Assembly: GCA_003224525.1 (NCBI GenBank) | Contig: QHZB01000179.1 | Location: 1-57,412, forward strand | DNA length: 57,412 nt | Origin: Acidobacteriota bacterium | GTDB taxonomy: Bacteria > Acidobacteriota > Terriglobia > Acidiferrales > UBA7541 | Reading direction: 5' to 3' | Shown: piece after piece, positions 50,788-57,412 of the stretch | Position numbering within the stretch: position 1 is the first letter of the stretch | How the letters are laid out: every line of letters begins with the position of its first letter | The notes under the pieces: model-generated | What the model was told of the DNA's origin: nothing | The model's input: the letters and a program-made list of their open reading frames with translations, nothing else | Database searches by the model: none | Program-made: the position numbers and the translations under genes

Positions 50788-51232
50788 AGAGTTACGACTA
50801 TTTTCTTTGAGTTGTTTCTCTGGAAGGCGATGGTATTTCTCGCCTGAAGAGCAAAATCCCCTCAGTTCGAGTTTGCGCGACTGCACCTGTACGTGTGGCA
50901 TCCAGCCTCCTCCTGATGACCGCAACTCGCTCGAACGAGCGCTGGTCGGAATCCCAAGCAAAGTACGAATTCTGATCGGCTGAGCGCGTGCTTGCCGTAC
51001 TTTTCAGCCTCGTTGCAGTCACTCTGGCCCCAGTAACTTCAAAAAAGGAACAACCCCAGGGGCCAGAGTGACTGAAGCTTGGGGGTCGAGAGTTACTACC
51101 TCTGTCGCCGACCATCGGGTCTTTCCTGGCAATGTGGTTCGGGCTGGTTGTGCTGATCGGCCGCCAAGTCGAAGGGCATACCCTTGCTCCCTCCCCCGGA
51201 TTTGAGGGTTGCACAGGGGCGGAGTATCGCGG
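50788..51232. other. 445-nt gap between convergent genes
   Basis: No gene is supported here; the minus-strand ORF across it is arginine/serine-rich and looks like a chance translation. The main element is the large hairpin at 51016-51074, listed separately. Confidence 0.5.
51016..51074. repeat. 16-bp perfect inverted repeat with 27-nt loop
   Basis: CAGTCACTCTGGCCCC (51016-51031) and GGGGCCAGAGTGACTG (51059-51074) are perfectly complementary. It lies between two convergent genes and may be a bidirectional terminator, although no T run follows. The sequence AGTAACT in the loop recurs inverted as AGTTACT about 60 nt on. Confidence 0.7.
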
Positions 51233-52099
51233 TTAGCGGGCGGTCCAGCCGCCGTCGATCAGGATGGTGTGGCCTGTGATCAGGGAGGCCGCGGGTGAAG
51301 CCAGGAAGACCACGGCGCCGGCAACGTCCATGGGAACGCCAATACGGTGCAAGCCGGCAATTCGCTCGAGGACATCGGCGCGGAAGGCCGGGTCGGCGAG
51401 CGTGGCGTCCGTGCCGGGTGTGGAGATAAAGGTGGGCGCGACGGCGTTCACAGTGATGTTGTGCTTACCCCACTCGATGGCGAGGCACTTGGTCAGGTGC
51501 GAGATCGCCGCCTTAGTCATGCAGTAGACGGACTCTCCAGGCAGGGCCGCGAAGCCCGCCTGCGAACCAAGATTGATGATGCGGCCGCTTTTCTGGCGAA
51601 TCATGAAGCGCCCCGCCGCCTGGCTGGCGAAGAAGGTGCCCTTGAGATTCACGGCCAGCGTGAGATCAAAATCTTCCTCGCGATAATTTTCCGCGGGATT
51701 TTCGGGCGCGATACCGGCGTTATTGACGAGGATATCGAGGCGGCCGAAGCGGTCGACGGTGCCCTGAACGGCGCGAGAGATTTGGTCGAGGCGGGTTACA
51801 TCCATTTGCAGAGGCAAAGCCTTGCGGCCCATGCTTTGAATCTCGCGAACGAGGTCGGCGGCGCTACTGACATCGCGCAAGCCCAGCGCGACATTGGAAC
51901 CAGCGTGAGCCAGAGCGAGAGAAATCGCGCGCCCCAATCCGCGCGCTGCACCCGTCACTAGCCTGAGTTTCCTAGTTACAGCTCGTCGGGCGCCGCGGAA
52001 AGAGCGAAAAGGGCCAATGGGGGCGGGTTTTGAGGCGTCGGAGCAGCAAGGAGAGGCGTATATACTAACTGGCGAGAAAACGGTCCAGCTTGAGCGCAC
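51233..52099 (-). CDS. Short-chain dehydrogenase/reductase
   Basis: The SDR fold is clear: VTGAARGLGRAISLALAHAG for NAD(P), NNAGIAPENP, and the catalytic Ser-Tyr-Lys in NLGSQAGFAALPG and YCMTK. It ends GHTILIDGGW like FabG-type enzymes. The frame is 288 aa from GTG 52099, but the first roughly 40 residues look unrelated and no normal start is found just before KLRLVTGAARG; the true start may be a rare codon or the 5' end may be altered. The substrate is unknown. Confidence 0.8.
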   Translation of the reverse strand: MRSSWTVFSPVSIYASPCCSDASKPAPIGPFRSFRGARRAVTRKLRLVTGAARGLGRAISLALAHAGSNVALGLRDVSSAADLVREIQSMGRKALPLQMDVTRLDQISRAVQGTVDRFGRLDILVNNAGIAPENPAENYREEDFDLTLAVNLKGTFFASQAAGRFMIRQKSGRIINLGSQAGFAALPGESVYCMTKAAISHLTKCLAIEWGKHNITVNAVAPTFISTPGTDATLADPAFRADVLERIAGLHRIGVPMDVAGAVVFLASPAASLITGHTILIDGGWTAR

Positions 52100-52132
52100 G
52101 GAAAATGCGGTCTTGTTGAGGATCCAAATGAG

Positions 52133-53716
52133 TCATGGCGCGCTCGGCACGGGGCGCCAGGGAGAGCGCTCCGGCCAGTGGCGCAAGGCTTCGGTGGCCC
52201 AGGCGGTGGATTTGTCGGTGTGACAGGACGTGCAGGGATTCGGGATTTTGTACTTGTCTGTCATGGCCGGGGAGATGAAGGCGAAAGTGTGAGCGCGAAC
52301 TTTGACGTCCGCAATGGTGGTCCCCATCTTCGGCATGTGGCAGGAAATGCACTGGCTTCCGGGCGTGCCGGTCTTGTGATGGGTGTGCTCCTCGAGCGTG
52401 GCGGTGCGGGGTCCGTTGAGAGACATGGGGCCGTGGCAATCGAGACAGAGTTTGTCAGCCGGCTTTCTTAGCTGAGCGTAGTTATCGGTGCCATGAACAT
52501 CGTGGCAAGAAAAGCAGGTGATCCCTCGGCGGTACATTACGCTTTGCACGAAGTCATTGCCCTGCATGCGATTCTTGTGAGCGGTGCCATCGGGGAAATG
52601 CGTGAAGGTCGTTTCACCGAGGGCGTGGTCTTCGAGCCGCCAAAAATCGCGGAGGTTGAGGCCGACGCGATAGCCGACCGGCCAGTCGTAATACTTCCTT
52701 TCAATGGGATTGGTCAAAGGGCGTCCTTGTGAATGGCACTGGATGCAAGCGTCATTGGCTTCCACATAGTCCATGCGCGCGGGATTGAGGATGTTGCCGC
52801 GCGAGGGATGTTCAACATGCTCGCTGCCGGGTCCGTGGCAGCGCTCGCAGCCGACGTTCCACTCTAGGACCTTTTTGGTGTGAATGTCGTAGTCGACGGA
52901 GTGGCAGCCGTCGCAGGTGGGACCGGTGGGGCGCTGCATGTTGTCGGCAGGATAAAAGGGTTCCCACCAGTCCGTTCCTTGGGCTACAAAGTAGGGACGC
53001 CAAACGTGGTGGGTGACATCCCACTGCGCCGGCTCCGGAAAATAGTCATCACCGATTTTTGTGAGGTAACGTTGCTTCCAGAGGCTGCCGTAGACGAGTG
53101 CTACTTGGTCCTTGGTGAACTTGGCGAGGGGATTTGTGGCGAGATCGGGAATGATGGCCTCGGGATGCTCACGGGGATCGCGGACGACGTTGGCCATGGG
53201 TGTCTTCTTCCATCGCTGGTAGATTTGCTGGTGGCATTTTTCGCAGGCCAGCGAGCCCGCGTAGTGCGCGGTGGCGGTCGTTCTTTGCTGTTCGGTTTTC
53301 TCCCCGGCTGATAGTTGGCGCAGGTCGCGGATGAAGAGAACGAGTTTCCAGCTATCGTTGTCCTGTTCTTCGTGCGGATGGCTCCAGGCAGGCATGCCCG
53401 TGAGACGGACGCCGTTCTTGATGATGTAGCGGATCTGGCCATCGGTAAGATTCTGCGTTTGTGGCAAGCGCAAATCAGGCGGCTTGGGGTAGAGGCTCCG
53501 GCCGACTTGGGTCTGGACGCTGCCGTCGTTGCCGTGGCAGACGGCGCAGCGGTCGATGAAGCTGTCGCGGGCCTCATTGAGTATCTCCGGAGAGGCTTTC
53601 AAGGGATTGTTTTCATGGCGCGCGGCGGCGGTGATGGCCAGATTCCGGACGGTACGAGCGACGAGCTTTTCCAGAGCAGATGGCTCGTCCATGGCGCTGA
53701 AGCCGCGGCGAATCAA
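52133..53716 (-). CDS. Multiheme c-type cytochrome (nine CxxCH), N-terminus probably frameshifted
   Basis: The 527-aa frame has nine heme-binding motifs: CAVCH, CEKCH, CDGCH, CERCH, CIQCH, CFSCH, CLDCH, CISCH and CTSCH. The first heme lies in a mono-heme cytochrome domain (residues about 40-130). The others form a cytochrome c554/NrfB-like array. It should carry electrons in the periplasm. The frame starts at TTG 53716 without any signal, but in another frame directly upstream (53763-53722) lies ETLVALGVLVAVYG, an ideal membrane anchor, joining VLIRRGFSAMD after a shift. One base seems missing near 53717-53724, so the export signal may be lost or sequenced wrongly. Confidence 0.85.
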   Translation of the reverse strand: MIRRGFSAMDEPSALEKLVARTVRNLAITAAARHENNPLKASPEILNEARDSFIDRCAVCHGNDGSVQTQVGRSLYPKPPDLRLPQTQNLTDGQIRYIIKNGVRLTGMPAWSHPHEEQDNDSWKLVLFIRDLRQLSAGEKTEQQRTTATAHYAGSLACEKCHQQIYQRWKKTPMANVVRDPREHPEAIIPDLATNPLAKFTKDQVALVYGSLWKQRYLTKIGDDYFPEPAQWDVTHHVWRPYFVAQGTDWWEPFYPADNMQRPTGPTCDGCHSVDYDIHTKKVLEWNVGCERCHGPGSEHVEHPSRGNILNPARMDYVEANDACIQCHSQGRPLTNPIERKYYDWPVGYRVGLNLRDFWRLEDHALGETTFTHFPDGTAHKNRMQGNDFVQSVMYRRGITCFSCHDVHGTDNYAQLRKPADKLCLDCHGPMSLNGPRTATLEEHTHHKTGTPGSQCISCHMPKMGTTIADVKVRAHTFAFISPAMTDKYKIPNPCTSCHTDKSTAWATEALRHWPERSPWRPVPSAP

Positions 53717-53916
53717 AACGCTCCATAGACGGCCACAAGAACCCCGAGCGCGACAAGCGTTTCATGCTCATCGCCCTTCGGCTGCAGGCCGGGTCCTGCA
53801 CACTTCGGTGTAAACTGGCGAACCGCACTGTTTATTTCCGCAATCGGATCCTAACTTCAAAGCGGAGAGATTGTACTTGAACCAGCGGCCGAGGCTGCTG
53901 AAAGAGTGAAAAGAGG

Positions 53917-54822
53917 CTAGAAGCCTCTTGAAGAACGGAACTCTCGTACGACGACGGCTACGTCTCGGTGCTGGGCGTCGACGGCGTAATTGAGACGGCG
54001 GATGTCGGCGGCGGAGAGTTTGCCGGCCAGATCGGCGAGGGCGGCGCGGAGTTGTGGGAATCGGGCAAGGGTGGATTGGCGGACGATGGGGACGGCGTCG
54101 TAGGGCGGGAAGTAGTGGCGATCGTCTTCGAGGGCGACAAGGCCGAGGGAGTCGATGAGGCCGTCGGTGGAGTTGCCGGCGACGATATCGACTTGATGAT
54201 CGACTAGGGCGCGGTAGATGAGGCCGAGATCCATCACTTTGGGGGACTCGGTGAAATGAAGATTGTAGCGATCGCTCCAGCCACGGAAGCCGTCCGGGCG
54301 CTCGAGGAATTCGTAGCCGACGCCGGCGCGCCATTTGGGGGCGATAGGGGCGATATCGGAGATTTTTTGCAGATGGAGATTTTTGGCGTCATCGCCGCGG
54401 ATGACCATGGTGAAGGTGTTTTCAAAACCGAGGGGCTCGGTGACTTCGAGATGGAAGCGATCGGAGTAGAGCTGCTTGACACGGTTGTAGACGGCGGCGG
54501 AATCGGCCTGCGGTGATTCACTCAAGACAGCGGTTAGGGCGGTGCCGGTGTATTCGACGTAGAGGTCGAGCTGGCCGGCGAGGAGAGCCTTGTGGACGAG
54601 GAGGGTGCCGCCGAGGTTGGTCTTGCGTTCGACGGGGATGCCGGTGCGAGCTTCGATGTGCTGGGCGAGGAGCTCGGCGAGGATGACTTGTTCGGTGAAG
54701 AATTTGGAGCCGATGGTGATTTTGGATTGAGGAGGTTTGTGACAGGCGGAGAGGAAGTAGATGAGGTTAAGGAGATAAAGGAGATAAAGGAGGTAAAGGA
54801 AACGGAATCGTGCGAGGCGCAT
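53917..54822 (-). CDS. Osmoprotectant ABC transporter substrate-binding lipoprotein (OpuAC type)
   Basis: The 301-aa protein binds quaternary-amine osmolytes such as glycine betaine or choline. A lipoprotein signal (LNLIYFLSAC, lipobox Cys) follows a TATCTCCTT repeat encoding YLL units. The mature part has IGSKFFTEQVILAELLAQHI, KTNLGGTLLVHKALLAGQLD and YVEYTGTALTAVL, typical of OpuCC/OsmX-like proteins, then DLGLIYRALVDHQVDIVAGN. It is the last gene of the operon; it starts 1 nt after the permease stop. Confidence 0.9.
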   Translation of the reverse strand: MRLARFRFLYLLYLLYLLNLIYFLSACHKPPQSKITIGSKFFTEQVILAELLAQHIEARTGIPVERKTNLGGTLLVHKALLAGQLDLYVEYTGTALTAVLSESPQADSAAVYNRVKQLYSDRFHLEVTEPLGFENTFTMVIRGDDAKNLHLQKISDIAPIAPKWRAGVGYEFLERPDGFRGWSDRYNLHFTESPKVMDLGLIYRALVDHQVDIVAGNSTDGLIDSLGLVALEDDRHYFPPYDAVPIVRQSTLARFPQLRAALADLAGKLSAADIRRLNYAVDAQHRDVAVVVREFRSSRGF

Positions 54823-54823
54823 G

Positions 54824-55464
54824 TTAGGAAACCTTCAGTCTGCGTTCGAGGAGGCCGAGGAGGAAATCGGCGAGCAGGGCGAGGAGGGCGGCGGGAATGG
54901 CGCCGGCAAGGATGAGGGCATCGCTGACGAGGGCCACACCACGGAAGATGAAGGTACCGAGGCCGCCGGCGCCGATGGCGGCGGCGATGGTGGCGACGCC
55001 GATGGTGATGATGGTGGCGGTGCGAATGCCGGCGAGAATGACGGCGAGCGCGAGCGGGAAACGGACGCGGAAAAGGATTTGCGCGCGGGTCATGCCCATG
55101 GCTTCAGCGGCTTCGAGAACCGCGGGGTCAATGCCGGTGAGGCCGACGTAGGTGTTGCGCAAGATGGGGAGAAGCGCGTAGAGGACGAGGGCGACGATGG
55201 CGGTGCGCTTGCCGATGCCGCCGATGAACGGTATGGGAATGAGGAAGCCGAAGAGGGCGAGGCTGGGGATGGTCTGGAAGACGCTGGCAATGCCGAGGGC
55301 AATAGCGCGCAATGCGGGGCGCTGCACAATGAACATGCCGAGCGGGACGCCGATGAGAATGGCAATGATCATGGCGATGACCACGAGCGCGAGGTGATCG
55401 AGTGTGGCGCCGAGGATTTCGGCGCGGTGATCGGCGAAGAATGACCAGGTGGTCATCTGGGGCG

Positions 55465-55468
<4 letters not shown>
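54824..55468 (-). CDS. Osmoprotectant ABC transporter permease (OpuCB type)
   Basis: The 214-aa integral membrane protein has five or six helices (LALVVIAMIIAILIGVPLGM, TAIVALVLYALLPILRNTYV, LALAVILAGIRTATIITIGV). The binding-protein-dependent loop EAAEAMGMTRAQILFRVRFP contacts the ATPase. Helix II-III resembles ProW/OpuCB. It overlaps the ATPase gene by ATGA and precedes the binding protein by 1 nt. Only one permease is encoded, so a homodimer is expected. Confidence 0.93.
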
Positions 55469-56229
<761 letters not shown>

Positions 56230-56345
56230 TTCGATTGACAGCAACAGATTCCAGAGGGAACATATTAATGCACCCAGCCTCCCGACGCCGAATTTTGGCG
56301 CATCCTTCGCGTGGAAGCCGCATCCAACAGAAGGGGAACAACGCC

Positions 56346-57412
56346 ATGGCAGCTCCCGCCACCGCTATCCGCATCCGGCACGACCTTCACAGCAGACTAG
56401 TTAACGCCCGCGCGCGAACCGATGAGCTATTCCGCGTGATTCGGGAAGAAGCTATCTACGACAGGCCCATCCCCGAGAGACACCGCATTATTTTCTACGT
56501 GGGGCATATTGAGGCGTTCGATTGGAATTTGCTGGCGCAACGGGCGTTTGGATTGCGGCCGATTCAACGGACGTTCGATCAACTGTTTGCTTTTGGCATT
56601 GACCCGGTGGATGGCGGGTTGCCGTCGGACGCTCCCGCGGATTGGCCGGAACGCGCGGAAGTCGAGCGCTACAACCGGCGGATACGCGACGAATTGGACC
56701 ACGCGATCGAAAATGCCCTGGAGCGGCCCGCAGAAGGGCATCCGCAGCTGATCCCGATGCTGGAAGTAGCCATCGAACACCGGCTGATGCATGCGGAGAC
56801 GCTGGCGTACATGCTGCACCGGCTGCCGAGCGCCAGAAAGGTTGGCGGCCCAGGGCAAGCGGCGTGGAGAACAATCAGAGTGAAGCCGCATCTGGTGGAG
56901 ATCCCCGCCGGGCGGGCTACCCTGGGACTGGAGCCCCTGAAGGGAGAAGAATTCGGCTGGGACAACGAATTTGGCGCGCATGAAGTCGCGGTGAAAGAGT
57001 TCGCCATTGACAACCACAACGTAACAAATCACGAGTTTCTTCGGTTCATGCAGGCGGGTGGTTACGAGAACCGTTCTCTGTGGAGTGAGGAAGCCTGGGC
57101 CTGGAAGAAGAAAGAAGGCGTCGAGCATCCGATGTTCTGGGGGCGCGAGGGCAACCTCTGGATTTATCACACGATGTTTGGCGAGATTCGTTTGCCGCAG
57201 GAGTGGCCGGTATACGTGAGCCATGCCGAGGCCAACGCGTATGCGAAGTGGCTGGGACGCAAATTGCCGACCGAAGCGCAGTTTCATCGCGCCGCGTATG
57301 GAACCCCTGAGCACGGGAAAGAACGGAGCTATCCTTGGGGCGAGGAGGCGCCGAGCGCGTCCAGGGGAAACTTCGATTTCAAATCATGGGATCCCTCTCC
57401 GGTGGGAGCGCA
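56346..57412 (+). CDS. EgtB-like non-heme iron sulfoxide synthase, cut by the window end
   Basis: EgtB/OvoA-type enzymes join cysteine-like thiols to histidine derivatives with O2 and Fe(II). The frame from ATG 56346 runs open to the window end (355 codons). The N-terminal DinB-like domain (about residues 10-160) has HIEAFDW and the iron motif HRLMHAE (H-x3-H-x-E). The FGE/SUMF1-like C-terminal domain starts with VEIPAGRATLGL and continues FAIDNHNVTNHEFLRFM, PVYVSHAEANAYAKWLGRKL and PTEAQFHRAAYG. The last part lies outside. It diverges from the osmoprotectant importer; the 116-nt gap must hold both promoters. Confidence 0.9.
   Translation, partial: MAAPATAIRIRHDLHSRLVNARARTDELFRVIREEAIYDRPIPERHRIIFYVGHIEAFDWNLLAQRAFGLRPIQRTFDQLFAFGIDPVDGGLPSDAPADWPERAEVERYNRRIRDELDHAIENALERPAEGHPQLIPMLEVAIEHRLMHAETLAYMLHRLPSARKVGGPGQAAWRTIRVKPHLVEIPAGRATLGLEPLKGEEFGWDNEFGAHEVAVKEFAIDNHNVTNHEFLRFMQAGGYENRSLWSEEAWAWKKKEGVEHPMFWGREGNLWIYHTMFGEIRLPQEWPVYVSHAEANAYAKWLGRKLPTEAQFHRAAYGTPEHGKERSYPWGEEAPSASRGNFDFKSWDPSPVGA

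Noticed and set aside
51080-51125. Possible tRNA 3' half (GGGGGTCGAGAG followed by a C-rich stretch)
   Set aside because: No matching acceptor, D or anticodon arms upstream; the T-arm-like resemblance is partial.
50798-51214. Minus-strand 138-aa frame (GDRGSNSRPPSFSH)
   Set aside because: The translation resembles spurious proteins seen over intergenic repeats; it crosses the 16-bp inverted repeat and has no start signal.
53768-54334. 188-aa Arg/Pro-rich minus-strand frame
   Set aside because: Out-of-frame shadow of the osmoprotectant-binding protein gene.
54821-55444. Long plus-strand frame rich in Asp, Glu and Gly
   Set aside because: It is the antisense shadow of the ABC permease gene; composition is an artefact of GC-rich codons.

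Overview
The window is a GC-rich chromosomal stretch with no rRNA, tRNA, phage or CRISPR locus that I can see. The gene content points to a Gram-negative, probably acidobacterial, soil-type bacterium. This is inference from: the yceD-rpmF-plsX-fab cluster, a futalosine-pathway mqnD, a heptose kinase with a WaaE-like glycosyltransferase, a remnant of an Oar-like TonB receptor, a nine-heme cytochrome, and a CysO/Mec/CysM cysteine pathway.

Layout. 1-10.4 kb (minus strand): a lipid block, transcribed yceD, rpmF, plsX, fabD, fabG, (90-aa ORF), acpP, fabF, followed by etfB, etfA, a hicB/hicA pair with a broken toxin, and ETF-quinone oxidoreductase. Fatty acid synthesis and acyl-CoA electron disposal therefore sit side by side. 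10.4-13 kb: truncated DUF6883 and BON genes, DUF983, an RDD protein and a small secreted protein. 13-18 kb (plus): a trehalose operon with a sensor-fused trehalose-6-phosphate synthase, a DUF5752 protein and a TreT-like GT4, then an outer-membrane protein and a strong terminator. 18-25.4 kb: a truncated zinc metallopeptidase, dgt, a TPR protein, an FHA protein, two glycosyltransferases, and a PilZ / diguanylate cyclase pair. 25.6-29.1 kb (minus): a CDGSH protein and the cluster cysM, mec, cysO, moeZ for protein-thiocarboxylate cysteine synthesis. 29.3-38 kb: a dead TonB-receptor fragment, small conserved proteins, a secreted zincin-like protein, mqnD, ggt, a sugar isomerase, and a Phd/PIN toxin-antitoxin pair. 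38-44.5 kb (plus): asnS, arginase, ddl, then a secreted ankyrin protein lying between ddl and a second, decayed copy of the ddl 3' end. 44.7-53.7 kb: heptose kinase, Trm112, membrane and secreted proteins, NIPSNAP, an SDR, and the multiheme cytochrome. 53.9-56.2 kb (minus): an osmoprotectant ABC importer. 56.3 kb to the end: the start of an EgtB-like gene.

Most distinctive points: (1) the sulfur carrier whose Gly-Gly is encoded in a run of eight G and is followed by a 14-residue tail, beside its JAMM protease; (2) a trehalose-6-phosphate synthase joined to a membrane sensor module; (3) an ankyrin gene bracketed by duplicated ddl 3' ends; (4) an ABC ATPase with its Q-loop deleted; (5) an unusual number of eroded genes (hicA, DUF6883, BON, zinc peptidase, TonB receptor, second ddl, cytochrome N-terminus). 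Several genes here are absent from a simple ORF scan because they are short, broken or run off the edge: rpmF, Trm112, hicA, the TonB remnant, the ddl fragment and the EgtB-like gene.
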